A stretch of DNA of 49,966 bases from Burkholderiales bacterium (GTDB lineage: Bacteria > Pseudomonadota > Gammaproteobacteria > Burkholderiales > SG8-39), in contig JAOAEA010000028.1 of NCBI GenBank assembly GCA_026417035.1, positions 1 to 49,966 of the forward strand. The letters run 5' to 3'. This document shows positions 16,587 through 25,461 of this stretch, piece after piece. Positions within the stretch are counted from its first letter, which is position 1. The number at the start of each line of letters is the position of its first letter. Below the pieces are notes generated by a model. That model had not been told where the DNA came from. It did not search any database and saw only the letters and a program-made list of their open reading frames with translations. The translations under genes were made by a program, and so were the position numbers.

Positions 16587-17810
16587 TCACGCGCCGGTGG
16601 GCCGCGGCGCGAGCGCCTCCGCGAGGGGCGAGCGCGCCTCGCGCGGCGTGCAGACGCGGTCGCGGCCCGCGTCCTTCGCGGCGTAGAGAGCGCGGTCGGC
16701 GAAGGTGAGCAGCCGGTCGAGGTCGCGGCCGCAGGTCGGCGTGTCGGCGAGGCCCGCGCTGATCGAATACGCCACGCGCTGCCCGCCGTGCTCGACCGGC
16801 GCGTCCGCCACCGCGCGCCGGATGCGCTCGGCGACCGCGAGCGCCTCCTCGAGCGCCGTCCCCGGCAGCAGCACGCAGAACTCCTCGCCGCCGTAGCGCG
16901 CTAGGATGTCGGCGCGCCGCAGGCAGTCGCGCGTGGCCTGCGCGAAGCCGCGCAGCACGGCATCGCCGGCCGCGTGCCCGAAGCGGTCGTTGATCGACTT
17001 GAAATGGTCGACGTCGAGCATCAGCACGCTCGCGGGCGCGCCTTCGCGCTCGCCGCGCGCGAGTTCGCGCTCGGCGAGGTCGATGAAGGCGCGCCGGTTG
17101 AAAACGCCCGTCAGCGGGTCGAGCGTCGCGAGCCGCGCCATCTCCGCCCGCAGGCGGTCCTGCACCATCAGCGTGAAACCCACCGTCGCGACGATCGTCG
17201 CGGGCACGTACACCGCGACGAACGCAAGCGCGAGCGGGCTCGACGAGAGGCCGCCGGCCGGCGCGGGCCCCGCCGCCAGCATGCCGGCGCCGCGCCCGAG
17301 CGCGACGACCGCGCACAGCGCGAGCGCCCAGCCGGTGAGGGGGGCGAACGGCAGCCGCTCCGCGCGCGCGGGCGCGAGCAGCGTCCAGGCGGCGAGGGCG
17401 AGGAACGCTCCGCCGAGAACCGTGAAGGCGGCGATGCGGACGTAGAACGTGTCGCCGACGGCCCAGGCCACGGCGAGCGCCGCCACGCCGGCGAGCCCGA
17501 TGCCGAGCACGAGCGCTTCGCGCGGCGGGAGCCCGACGAACCGCCGCACCCCGTCGTACTGGAGCGCGTGCGCGAGGAGGACGCCGCCGACGCCAAGCAC
17601 GAAGGAAGCGAAGTCGGGAACGATCGTGCGCAGCCCGATGAGGATCGATCCGACGCCGCCCAGGACGCACGCGAGCGCCCAGCTGCCGACGCCCGCGACG
17701 TGTCCGGAGAAAGTCCGCGCGAGGACGGCCAGCGCAAGCCCCAGGGCGAGCGACGCGAACGCGCCCGTGAGGATCATCGTCCGGGGATCGATGAGGTCGG
17801 CCAGTTGCAC
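16587..17810 (-). CDS. Membrane GGDEF diguanylate cyclase (paralogue 1)
   Basis: This 407-residue protein has six to seven N-terminal transmembrane helices (about residues 10-220), then a GGDEF domain. The domain starts ATLDPLTGVFNRRAF, carries the VLMLDVDHFKSINDRFGH metal site, and has the active motif GGEEF preceded by the inhibitory I-site RRAD. It should make c-di-GMP with product inhibition. Its membrane sensor region is clearly related to that of the GGDEF protein at 23264-24439 (shared RTI/L, LIGLRTIVPDF and HALQYDGVRRF patterns). The signal is unknown. It lies 18 nt after the 90-residue gene at 17829-18101 and probably shares its transcript, downstream of the glucan synthase. Confidence 0.92.
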   Translation of the reverse strand: MQLADLIDPRTMILTGAFASLALGLALAVLARTFSGHVAGVGSWALACVLGGVGSILIGLRTIVPDFASFVLGVGGVLLAHALQYDGVRRFVGLPPREALVLGIGLAGVAALAVAWAVGDTFYVRIAAFTVLGGAFLALAAWTLLAPARAERLPFAPLTGWALALCAVVALGRGAGMLAAGPAPAGGLSSSPLALAFVAVYVPATIVATVGFTLMVQDRLRAEMARLATLDPLTGVFNRRAFIDLAERELARGEREGAPASVLMLDVDHFKSINDRFGHAAGDAVLRGFAQATRDCLRRADILARYGGEEFCVLLPGTALEEALAVAERIRRAVADAPVEHGGQRVAYSISAGLADTPTCGRDLDRLLTFADRALYAAKDAGRDRVCTPREARSPLAEALAPRPTGA

Positions 17811-17828
17811 GGCGGCGCGTGCTCTCCT

Positions 17829-18101
17829 TCAGCGACCCGGGGGCGCGCCGTCCGCGCCGAAGAGCGGCAGCTGGCTCGCGCCGAGGAGGACGGCCGCCTC
17901 GACCGCGCGCTTCGCCTCCGCGAGCGTCGCCGCGGCGCCGGCGTGGGTTCCCGCCTGCCAGCGGTACTTGGACTCCGGCGGCGCGTCCCGGTCGAGCAGC
18001 ACGGCGCCGACTTTCTCCTTGCCGAGCCAGTAGCCGTGCGAGAGGAAGCCGCGCTCCCAGATCGGGAGCGCTTTGCGGCGCTTGCGTGGCTGTGGCGGCA
18101 C
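17829..18101 (-). CDS. Hypothetical 90-aa protein
   Basis: I do not recognise this protein. It starts at GTG 18101 with a basic N-terminus (PPQPRKRRK), followed by a hydrophilic, probably alpha-beta region (GYWLGKEKVGAVLLDRD, then an Ala-rich helix AAATLAEAKRAVEAAVLLGA). There is no signal peptide or membrane segment. It lies 18 nt upstream of the GGDEF gene in the same direction. A -10-like TAAGAT on the minus strand at 18231-18236 could serve both. Overlapping frames in this GC-rich stretch are open too, so the call rests on the gap and the balanced composition. Confidence 0.5.
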   Translation of the reverse strand: MPPQPRKRRKALPIWERGFLSHGYWLGKEKVGAVLLDRDAPPESKYRWQAGTHAGAAATLAEAKRAVEAAVLLGASQLPLFGADGAPPGR

Positions 18102-18123
18102 GGCGGTCCCCGTCGGTCGTCGC

Positions 18124-18155
18124 GCAGCGGGGCTCGGTCGCGCCTCCCCCGCTGC
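18124..18155. other. Hairpin between the glucan synthase and the 90-aa gene
   Basis: GCAGCGGGG (18124-18132) and CCCCGCTGC (18147-18155) pair perfectly across a 14-nt loop. The hairpin lies downstream of the glucan synthase stop. No T-run follows on either strand. It could be a weak terminator or processing site. The rest of 18102-18295 shows only the -10-like TAAGAT. Confidence 0.4.
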
Positions 18156-18295
18156 GGCGTGTCGGACCGGGCCGCGCCTCGCGCCGGCTCCGGTCGCAGT
18201 CCCACCCGTCGTCGGGCGGACGCGGCCGGAATCTTACGGAAAGTTGGCGGCCGCGGCCACGCTGCCCGGCGAAGCGCCGCGCGGCGCGGCCTGGC

Positions 18296-21004
18296 TCAGC
18301 GGACCGGCGCGGCAGGTGACGGCGCGAGCCCGAGGGGCAGGGGCGGGGTCTCGCCCGGCACGGCGTGCGGCCGCGCGGCCGCGCCCTCGCGCGCTCTCGC
18401 CGGCGCGCGTCCGCCGAGCTCCGAGATGAGCATGGAGGCGACAGTCGCGAGGTAGGGCAGCGACTGCACTGCGAGCAGCGTCGCCCAGAGGAGCGCCTCG
18501 CGGTGGTCGGTGCCGAGCCGCAGGGCGACGCCGGACGCCGCCAGGACCAGCGCGAGCAGCATCAGCGATTCCTCGCGGATGACGGCGAACGCCGCGGCGA
18601 GGCGGGTGCCCGGGGCGCGCGTGCGCGTCGTGCGTACGAAGACGCCCTTTTTCTCGAACAGGCCCTGGAAGACGCCGCGTGCGATCGCGTGCGAGAGCCC
18701 CATCGAGGCGAGCGAGGCGCCGAACACGTCGGCCCAGCCGCACGGCACGCGCAGGCGATAGAGCGCCGGGCCGAAAGCCGCCTTCGCCACGAAGAACCCG
18801 AGCACCGGGACCATGAAGAGGTCGAGCGGCAGGCTGAAGACGCCCGGCGCGGCGAGGATGCCGATCGTCCAGGCGAGCGACGCGAGCGTGAAGACGAGGT
18901 GCAGCGCGTCGGAGAACCAAGAGGCCCAGCCGGTGAGGAAGTGGAAGCGCTGCCCGGACGACAGCGGGCTTCGCCCCACGAGCCAGTCCCAGCGACCCTT
19001 GAGGATCTGCATCGCGCCGAACGCCCACCGGAAGCGCTGCGACTTGAAGGCCTTGAAGTCGGCCGGCGTGAGCCCGCGGCCGAACACGTGGTCGACGTAG
19101 CGCGTCTCGTAGCCGGCGTGCATCAGCCGCAGGCCGAGCTCGGCGTCCTCGCAGATGCACCACTCGGCCCAGCCGCCGGTGCCTTCGAGCGCCGCGCGCC
19201 GCACCAGCGTCATCGTGCCGTGCTGGATGATGGCGTTGCGCTCGTTCCTGTGGTGCATGCCGATGCGGAAGAAGCCGTCGAACTCCCAGTTCGCCATCCT
19301 GCGGAAGAAATGGTGCTCGTACTCGCGGTGCGCCTGGGGCGACTGCACCACCGCCACTTTCGCGCTCGCGACGAAGTGCGGGGCGAGCCGCGCGAGCCAG
19401 TCGCGGTCGACCTCGTAGTCTGCGTCGACGACGCCGATCACCTCGGCGCGCGGGTCGGTGACGGTGAGCGCGAAGTTGAGTGCGCCCGCCTTGAAGCCCG
19501 GCCACTGCGGGAGGTGGAAGAAGCGGAACCTCGGTCCGAGCGTCGCGACGTATTCCGCCACGGGCTTCCAGACCGCCTCGTCCTTCGTGTTGTTGTCGAC
19601 GACGATCACCTCGAAGTTCGCGTAGTCCAGGCGCGCGAGGCTCGCGAGCGTGAGCTTCACCATCTCCGGTGGCTCGTTGTAGCAGGGGAGGTGGATCGAC
19701 ACGAACGGCTCCCGTTCGGCGGGCAGCGGCGCGGCCGGCCTGAACTCGCGCTGCCAGCGCCGGCGCCAGGCGACCTCGGTGAACTCGAAGCCGTTCACCA
19801 GGAGGATCCCCGTCATCGCGACGAGCGCCGGCAGCAGCAGGGCGAGGGCCAGCCAGTCGACCGGCGAGAGGTAGAACTCGAAGGGCAGCGTGACGAGCCA
19901 GACGATGAGCGCCGCCGAGGCCTGGATCAGGGCGGCGAAGAAGAGCTTGCCCGTCGGCTTGAAGCGGCGAAAGCGCACCGCGAACCAGAAGATGAAGGGC
20001 GCGGCGAGCAGCGTCGCGGCGAGCGCCTTCTTCGGCCAGGTCGGGTCGGTGACCACCGGCTCGTCGAGCGGGAACTTCGGCGTGCGGTCGGCCCGATAGA
20101 GGCCCCAGTAAGCGCCGGTGCGGCCTTCGCCGATATCCTTCCAGGGCTGGTCGTACGCCTCCATGAAGTAGTAGTCGAGCTTCATGTCGCGCGTGCGGTC
20201 GAGGAACTCGCGGACGAAGGTCGCCTGCGCGGCGGGCGAGGCCTCGGCGCCCTCGAAGCGGTCGCCGCGGCTCGGCCAGCCGACCTCGCCGATCACGATC
20301 TTCTTGGTCGGGTAGGCCTCGCGCAGCTCCTGGTAGCGCATCAGCACGTGGTCCACCGCCTTGTCCACCGGCACGCCTTCCCAGAACGGCAGCAGGTGCA
20401 CGGTGATGAAGTCGACGTGCTTGACGAGCTCGGGGTGCTTCAGCCAGATGTGCCAGGGCTCCGCGGTCGAGACCGGCACCTTCATCGCCTTCTTCGCGTG
20501 CTTCAGGTAGCCGATCAGCTGCTCGACCGAGAGGTCGCCGCGCAGCAGCGTCTCGTTGCCGATCATCGCCCGGTCGATGTTGCGGTTCTCGCGCACCGAC
20601 CGCGCGAGCGCGGTCAGCTCCCGCAGGTTGTTGTCCTCGCGCTTGTCGAGCCAGGCGCCCGCGGTGACCCGCAGGTTGTGCTCGCGCGCGAGCGCCGGCA
20701 CTTCGCCGTTCTCGATCGACGTGTAGGTCCGTATCCGGTTGCTGAGGCCGGCGAGCTGCGCCATGTCCGCCGCGAGCTCCTCCCGCGTTGGGAAGACGCC
20801 CTTGGTCGGGTCCTGCCCGATGCGGAAGCCGCTGTACGCGAAGCCGCGCACCTTGCCCTCCCACTCCGGCAGGTCGATCGGCCGGTGCGTCCAGGCCCAG
20901 CCGAGGTAGTGGAACGCCGCGACGAAGAGCGCGAGCGTGAGGGCGGCACCGGTGAACCACGCGTTGCGCGCGGTCTTGAGGAGGTGCAGGCGGGTGCGGG
21001 GCAT
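18296..21004 (-). CDS. Membrane GH17-GT2 fusion, beta-glucan synthase (NdvB/NdvC-like)
   Basis: This 902-residue inner-membrane protein combines an N-terminal helix (14-38), a periplasmic GH17-like domain (about 50-320), membrane helices (325-405), a GT2 glycosyltransferase domain (about 432-665) and further helices to about 865. In GH17 the proton donor is Glu151 (IGNE) and the nucleophile Glu240 (VIGEVGWPS). In GT2 the substrate Asp residues are in DAD (527-529), the base is in ED (619-620), and QRFRW (656-660) completes the processive set. Such fusions polymerise beta-glucan and reshape it by transglycosylation; beta-1,3 or -1,6 linkage is inference. The Pro/Ala-rich tail is disordered. 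A 24-base-spaced promoter candidate lies at 21201-21228. Confidence 0.9.
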   Translation of the reverse strand: MPRTRLHLLKTARNAWFTGAALTLALFVAAFHYLGWAWTHRPIDLPEWEGKVRGFAYSGFRIGQDPTKGVFPTREELAADMAQLAGLSNRIRTYTSIENGEVPALAREHNLRVTAGAWLDKREDNNLRELTALARSVRENRNIDRAMIGNETLLRGDLSVEQLIGYLKHAKKAMKVPVSTAEPWHIWLKHPELVKHVDFITVHLLPFWEGVPVDKAVDHVLMRYQELREAYPTKKIVIGEVGWPSRGDRFEGAEASPAAQATFVREFLDRTRDMKLDYYFMEAYDQPWKDIGEGRTGAYWGLYRADRTPKFPLDEPVVTDPTWPKKALAATLLAAPFIFWFAVRFRRFKPTGKLFFAALIQASAALIVWLVTLPFEFYLSPVDWLALALLLPALVAMTGILLVNGFEFTEVAWRRRWQREFRPAAPLPAEREPFVSIHLPCYNEPPEMVKLTLASLARLDYANFEVIVVDNNTKDEAVWKPVAEYVATLGPRFRFFHLPQWPGFKAGALNFALTVTDPRAEVIGVVDADYEVDRDWLARLAPHFVASAKVAVVQSPQAHREYEHHFFRRMANWEFDGFFRIGMHHRNERNAIIQHGTMTLVRRAALEGTGGWAEWCICEDAELGLRLMHAGYETRYVDHVFGRGLTPADFKAFKSQRFRWAFGAMQILKGRWDWLVGRSPLSSGQRFHFLTGWASWFSDALHLVFTLASLAWTIGILAAPGVFSLPLDLFMVPVLGFFVAKAAFGPALYRLRVPCGWADVFGASLASMGLSHAIARGVFQGLFEKKGVFVRTTRTRAPGTRLAAAFAVIREESLMLLALVLAASGVALRLGTDHREALLWATLLAVQSLPYLATVASMLISELGGRAPARAREGAAARPHAVPGETPPLPLGLAPSPAAPVR

Positions 21005-21200
21005 CAGCGAAATAGATGGGGAGATTTTCCGGCGGGGCGGCTGCCCCGGCGAGAAACGCGCGAGACCGAGCCGCGTTGACCCGCCGAGGCTGCCGGCCCG
21101 CCCTTATGGGAAACTTAAACGGCTGCAAACGGCGCCGGAATCCCGGCGCGGCGGCAGGCCCTCGGGGCGGGCGTGACGACCCTTTCAGGCAAGCCGCGGA

Positions 21201-21228
21201 AGGATAAGGACTCGTCGGGATTTTTCAA
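21201..21228 (-). promoter_or_regulatory. Candidate promoter for the glucan synthase gene
   Basis: On the minus strand TTGAAA (21228-21223) and TATCCT (21206-21201) are 16 nt apart. They would give a leader of about 190 nt before ATG 21004. That leader is GC-rich with several short palindromes but matches no riboswitch I know, including c-di-GMP types. No gene is visible in 21005-21276. Confidence 0.45.
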
Positions 21229-21276
21229 TGAGCGCGCGCAAGCGGGCGGCAAAAAACCGGTCTGGGAGCCCCGGGA

Positions 21277-21681
21277 ATGTCGGGCGGCGGTGACGCGCGC
21301 CGGGCCGGGGGGGTCGGGTGGGGGGCGGTCGTCGCTCCGCTCGTCGTCCTCGGCCTCGCCTTCGCCCTGCGGCGGTGGGTCGTCGAGCCCGAGGCGCTCG
21401 GGTTCGCCTGCCGGGCGGGCGGGCCCTGGTGGTGCCCGTTCCGGGGCGCGCTCGTCGCGACCTTCTCCCACGGCGCCCTGGGATTCGCGAGCCTCGCGGC
21501 CGGGCTCCTCTCCTTCGCCACCCGGCGGGCGTGGGTGCCGGCGCTCGCGGCAGCCCTCGGCTTCGCCGCGCTGGTGCTCTACAACTACGAGCTGGGGGCG
21601 GTGGGCCTCGTCCTCGCGGCGCTACGCCTCGCGCGGCTCGCGGCCGCGGCGCCGCAGGAGCTCGGGCGCGAGCACGGGTAG
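21277..21681 (+). CDS. Small integral membrane protein (134 aa)
   Basis: This 134-residue protein has about four hydrophobic helices: residues 16-32, 58-78, 84-101 and 106-122. A short loop contains two cysteines and a tryptophan pair (FACRAGGPWWCPFR). I do not recognise a named family. ATG 21277 has GGGA close upstream. Its last 60 nt overlap the 3' end of the convergent GH17 gene (21622-23256), which is tail-to-tail overlap. Its place between two glucan genes suggests an accessory envelope role, but nothing more can be said. Confidence 0.65.
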   Translation: MSGGGDARRAGGVGWGAVVAPLVVLGLAFALRRWVVEPEALGFACRAGGPWWCPFRGALVATFSHGALGFASLAAGLLSFATRRAWVPALAAALGFAALVLYNYELGAVGLVLAALRLARLAAAAPQELGREHG

Positions 21682-23256
21682 CGCCAGCGCCCAGGAGACC
21701 GCGCACCACGCCAGCGCGTCGTGGTTGGCGAGCGTCTCCTTGAGGGCGATCGCCGGGGCGAGCGCCGCAATCATGGCCGCGAGCACCCGCTCCTCGATCC
21801 CCGCGCGGCCGGCCCGGCCGGAGGCGAACGCGAGCAGCGCGAAGGCAGCGGCGGGAATCGCGTAGGCGGGGAGGGGGAAGTCGCGGTAGCGGGCGTCGAA
21901 GACGAGGAGCACGTTCACGAGCGCGGCGCCGAAGAGCGTCGCGAAGCGCAGTGCGCCGAGCCACTTGGGAACGACGCGGCCCGGGCCCCCCGCGCGGTGC
22001 GGCGCGCGCAGCTCCGAAACCGGGGTGGGCGCAGGCGGATCCCCGTGGCCGTCGACCCAGCGCGCGAGGACGAGCGCCGGGAGCAGCCCCGCGAGCGCCG
22101 CGACGGCGGTCATGCCCCCGTTGGCCGTCCACTCGAGGAGGTCGCGGCTGGCACGGAGCATGTAGGCCCACTGCGCCGCGAGCGTCGCGCCCGCCGCGAA
22201 GCCCGCGAGCGCGAGCAGCGCGGCCCCGGCGAGCCTCGGCCGCGGCCCGGCCAGCCATGCGACCAGGAGGAATGCGATGGCGCCGCCCGCGCCCGCGATC
22301 GGCCCTCGCGCCCAATCGGGATCCTCCGCGAGCGGCCCGCGGAAGGGGAACTTCTCCCGCCCCTGCACGTCGAGCAGCCCCCAGTAGCCGCCGGTCGCGC
22401 CCTCGAGCTGACGCTTCCAGGGCTGGTCGAAGGCCTCGATGACGTTGTAGTCGAGGCGGCGCTCCGCGGCCGCCACCGCGAACTCGCGCAGGAACCGCGC
22501 CTGGTTCACGCGGCCCGGCACGGCGCCCTCGCGCGTGCGCCCGGCGCTCGGCCAGCCGATCTCGCCGATCAGGATGCGCTTGCCGGGAAAGGCCTTCGCG
22601 AACTCCTCGAGGACGGCGAGCGCGTGCGGAACCGCGCGGTCGATCGGCTGCGGGTCGTCCTCCCAATAAGGGAGGAGGTGGACCGTGACGAAATCGACCG
22701 AGTCGGCGAGCGGCCGGTTGCGCAGCCAGAACTCCCAGACATCCGCATAGGTCACCGGCAGGCCGGTCTCGGCCCGGAAACGCCGCGCCAGGCGCGCGAG
22801 CTCCTCGGGGGGCAGCTCGCGGCGCAGGAGCACCTCGTTGCCCACGACCACGCCGGCGATCACGTCGCGGTGGGCGTTGGCGAGCGCGATCGCTTTCTTC
22901 ATCTCCCGCTCGTTCTCGATCGCGCTGCGGCCGATCCACACGCCGAGGAGCACCTTGAGGCCGTGTTTCGCGGCAAGGCGCGGCACTGCGTCGAGGCCCT
23001 GGTCCACGGAGTAGGTCCGCACGCAGTCGACGCGCCGGGCGAGCAGCGCGAGATCCTCGTCGATCTGCTCGGCCGGGATGAACGCCCCTTTCACGAGCGG
23101 CGTCTGGCCGGGCTTGCGGTAGGGGGCGTAGGAGACGCACGCGAAGTGCGGCGAAGGCGCGTCGGCCACCGCGACCGGAACGCCGAGCGCGTGCCAATGG
23201 GCGTACGCCGCGGCCGCGGCGAGCGCGAGGAAGGCAAGGACGGCGGCCCGCTTCAC
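21622..23256 (-). CDS. GH17-family beta-glucan hydrolase/transglycosylase with membrane domain
   Basis: This 544-residue protein has an N-terminal signal or anchor helix (4-20), a GH17-like barrel (about 36-320) and about six membrane helices (325-535). The catalytic glutamates are Glu141 (VVGNE) and Glu232 (ILIGEIGWPS). HLLPYWEDD and EAFDQPWKR are also typical. The barrel is closely related to the GH17 part of the fusion at 18296-21004. A role in trimming or branching periplasmic beta-glucan is likely. It lies 7 nt after the GGDEF gene, so it belongs to the DUF72-GGDEF-GH17 operon. There is no GT2 domain. Confidence 0.88.
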   Translation of the reverse strand: MKRAAVLAFLALAAAAAYAHWHALGVPVAVADAPSPHFACVSYAPYRKPGQTPLVKGAFIPAEQIDEDLALLARRVDCVRTYSVDQGLDAVPRLAAKHGLKVLLGVWIGRSAIENEREMKKAIALANAHRDVIAGVVVGNEVLLRRELPPEELARLARRFRAETGLPVTYADVWEFWLRNRPLADSVDFVTVHLLPYWEDDPQPIDRAVPHALAVLEEFAKAFPGKRILIGEIGWPSAGRTREGAVPGRVNQARFLREFAVAAAERRLDYNVIEAFDQPWKRQLEGATGGYWGLLDVQGREKFPFRGPLAEDPDWARGPIAGAGGAIAFLLVAWLAGPRPRLAGAALLALAGFAAGATLAAQWAYMLRASRDLLEWTANGGMTAVAALAGLLPALVLARWVDGHGDPPAPTPVSELRAPHRAGGPGRVVPKWLGALRFATLFGAALVNVLLVFDARYRDFPLPAYAIPAAAFALLAFASGRAGRAGIEERVLAAMIAALAPAIALKETLANHDALAWCAVSWALALPVLAPELLRRRGREPREA

Positions 23257-23263
23257 CGCGCGC

Positions 23264-24439
23264 TCAGGCGCTCGCGCCGCCCGCGGCGGCGAGGCTCACC
23301 TGGTTCCGCCCGAGGTCCTTGGCGCGGTAGAGCGCGGCGTCGGCATCGCGCACCAGCGCGTCGAGGTCGAGCCCCGCCTTCTCCGAGTGCGCGACGCCGG
23401 CGCTGATCGTGTAGCGGATCTCGCGGTCGCCGGTCTGTGCCGGGCCCTGCTCGACGAGCTCGCGCAGGCGCTGCGCGATCATCACCGCCTCAGCGGCGGA
23501 GACGCCGGGCAGCACCACGCAGAACTCCTCGCCGCCGTAGCGTCCGAGGAGGTCCTGCTTGCGCAGCGCCGCGCCCGCCGTCGCCACGAACGCGCGCAGC
23601 ACCGCGTCGCCGGCGACGTGGCCGTGACGGTCGTTCACCGCCTTGAAGTGGTCGAGGTCGATCAGGACGAGCCCCACGGGCGCGCCGGCGCGCTTCGCCC
23701 GGGCGAGCTCCCGCTCGGCGAGGTCGGTGAACGTGCGCCGGTTGTAGATGCCGGTGAGCGCGTCGAGCGTCGCCATGCGCTCGAGCTCCAGGCGCAGCCG
23801 CTCGGCGATGAGCAGCACGAAGGCGAGACCCGACATCACCCCCAGGATCACGTAGGCGGAGACGTAGACGAACTGCACCACGTCGCCGCTGAAGAGGGTG
23901 TTCGCCGGCGGGCCGAGGAACACGGTGTACACGCCACGCACGGCGAGGATCGCGGCGAGCCCGAGCAGCAGCAGCGCCGTGTAGCGCGCCCCGGTGAGGC
24001 GCGGGTCGGCTTCCCGGTAGAGCGCGCGGCCGCCCGCGACCAGCACCACGATCGTGGCGAGCGCGGTCGTCGCGCTGCGCACGTAGAAGTCGTCCGCCGG
24101 ATAGGTGAAATAGGCGCTCACCGCGAGCACCGTCACGCCGAGCAGCCAGAGCGGCCAGCGCCGGTAGGGCGAGTCGAGGAACTCCTTGATCGCCACGTAC
24201 TGGACGATGTGGCCGGCCACGAGCAGCGTGTTGCCGAGCGGGATCAGCACGATGTCGGGATAGACCGAGCGCAGGCCGACGAGCAGCGCGCCGCCCGCCT
24301 GGAACGCGTAGCCGACCGACCAGGCGCGCGCGCCGCGCACGCTCTCGGGAAGCCCCTTGCTGATGAGGTACAGCGCCGCCGCGAGCACGAGGCCCATCAG
24401 CGTCGCGAAGAGGACGATGGTGCGGACGTCGAGCGTCAA
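23264..24439 (-). CDS. Membrane GGDEF diguanylate cyclase (paralogue 2)
   Basis: This 391-residue protein has seven N-terminal membrane helices and a C-terminal GGDEF domain (from ATLDALTGIYNRRTF). The motif GGEEF is preceded by RKQD, an I-site for product inhibition, so c-di-GMP synthesis is expected. The membrane part is paralogous to that of the GGDEF protein at 16587-17810 (RTIVLF, LVGLRSVYPDI, HIVQYVAIKEF). The start is TTG 24439, which overlaps the TGA of the DUF72 gene (TTGA), so the two are translationally coupled. Positions upstream in this frame are out of phase with any real gene. The GH17 gene follows 7 nt later. Confidence 0.9.
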   Translation of the reverse strand: MTLDVRTIVLFATLMGLVLAAALYLISKGLPESVRGARAWSVGYAFQAGGALLVGLRSVYPDIVLIPLGNTLLVAGHIVQYVAIKEFLDSPYRRWPLWLLGVTVLAVSAYFTYPADDFYVRSATTALATIVVLVAGGRALYREADPRLTGARYTALLLLGLAAILAVRGVYTVFLGPPANTLFSGDVVQFVYVSAYVILGVMSGLAFVLLIAERLRLELERMATLDALTGIYNRRTFTDLAERELARAKRAGAPVGLVLIDLDHFKAVNDRHGHVAGDAVLRAFVATAGAALRKQDLLGRYGGEEFCVVLPGVSAAEAVMIAQRLRELVEQGPAQTGDREIRYTISAGVAHSEKAGLDLDALVRDADAALYRAKDLGRNQVSLAAAGGASA

Positions 24440-25452
24440 GCGCGCCGCCCTTCTCCGGCGGCCGACGCGACCGCCCGGGCGAGCGCGATGAGGGTGAGGG
24501 GCGCGGAGCCCTCGGCCTTGTTGTTGGCGATCACGAACGCCGGCGCGCCACGCGCGATCGCTCGCGCGGCGAGCCGCGCGAGCGCCGCGCGCGTGTCCGG
24601 GTCCTCGTCCACCAGCCGGTCGAACGGCGCGTACTGCGCCTTCGCTTCCGCGTACGCGAAGCCCGAGTGCAGGTTCCACCGCGCCACCAGCGGGCCGCGC
24701 GCGGGCGCGCCGAGCGCCGCCGCCTGCGCGGTGACGTCGGGCATGCGCGGATGCACGCCGAAGCAGTAGCTTGCGCCGGCGTCTTCGAGCGCGCGCGCCA
24801 GCGGCGCGCCCACGAGCTCCGCGTCACGCACCTCGACCGCGAGCAGCGCATCCCTCCCGCGCAGCCCGTCCCGGATCTCGCCGAGGAAGCGCCCGAGCCG
24901 CGCGGCGAAGCTCGAGGGATCCGCCGTCCAAGCGCGGCCGAGCGGCGAGAACTGGAACACGAGCGGGCCGGCCTTGGGGCCGAGCCCTTCGAGGACCGGC
25001 CGCACGAATGTCTCGAGCGCGAGGCCGGCGTCCAGGAAGCGCGGATTCGCCCCCGACGCGCGGCCGCGCTCGCCGCGAATGACCGCGTCGGTGACCGCGG
25101 CCGGCGCCTTCACGACGAACCGGAACCCTGCGGGCACCTGCTCCGCGTAGCCCGCGAACGCCTCGGCGTCGAGCGGCGCGTAGAAGGTCCGGTCGATCCC
25201 GGCCGCGCGCAGCACCGGGTGCCGCGCGTAGGCGGCGAGCCCGCGCCGGGAGAGCACGCTCTCGGGGACGGGCCGCGCGTAGACGATCCCTGCCCAGCCG
25301 GGGAACGCCCATGAGGAGGTTCCGAGGTGGACGAGCGCGGGCAACGCGCGTCCCAGCGCGACGACATCCGCCGGCACCGCAGCGGGCGCGGGGTCCGCCC
25401 CCGGGCGCCCTGGGGCCGCAGGCGCCTCGAAGAGAGCGAACTGCTCGACCAT
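24436..25452 (-). CDS. DUF72 (YecE-like) protein
   Basis: This protein of about 338 residues belongs to DUF72, a TIM-barrel family of unknown biochemical function. Typical parts are LVHLGTSSWAFPGWAGIVY near the N-terminus, FYAPLDAEAFAGYAEQVPAG, FVVKAP, the LVFQFSPL strand, and near the end FVIANNKAEGSAPL. The first 50 residues are Pro/Ala-rich. ATG 25452 is chosen because TACAAT (25467-25462 on the minus strand) lies immediately upstream with no ribosome-binding site, which suggests a leaderless mRNA. It heads an operon with the GGDEF and GH17 genes. The connection to c-di-GMP or glucan is unexplained. Confidence 0.88.
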   Translation of the reverse strand: MVEQFALFEAPAAPGRPGADPAPAAVPADVVALGRALPALVHLGTSSWAFPGWAGIVYARPVPESVLSRRGLAAYARHPVLRAAGIDRTFYAPLDAEAFAGYAEQVPAGFRFVVKAPAAVTDAVIRGERGRASGANPRFLDAGLALETFVRPVLEGLGPKAGPLVFQFSPLGRAWTADPSSFAARLGRFLGEIRDGLRGRDALLAVEVRDAELVGAPLARALEDAGASYCFGVHPRMPDVTAQAAALGAPARGPLVARWNLHSGFAYAEAKAQYAPFDRLVDEDPDTRAALARLAARAIARGAPAFVIANNKAEGSAPLTLIALARAVASAAGEGRRA

Positions 25453-25461
25453 GGCGCGCCG

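Noticed and set aside
17774..18205. 143-codon frame overlapping the 90-residue gene
   Set aside because: Its product is an Arg/Ser/Pro-rich shadow and would run into the GGDEF gene start. The 90-residue frame fits the operon gap.
18365..21079. 904-codon open frame on the plus strand opposite the glucan synthase
   Set aside because: Shadow frame; the minus-strand protein has intact GH17 and GT2 catalytic residues.
21005..21195. c-di-GMP riboswitch in the leader of the glucan synthase
   Set aside because: The neighbouring GGDEF genes made it attractive, but no GEMM-type conserved bases or tetraloop receptor pattern could be found.
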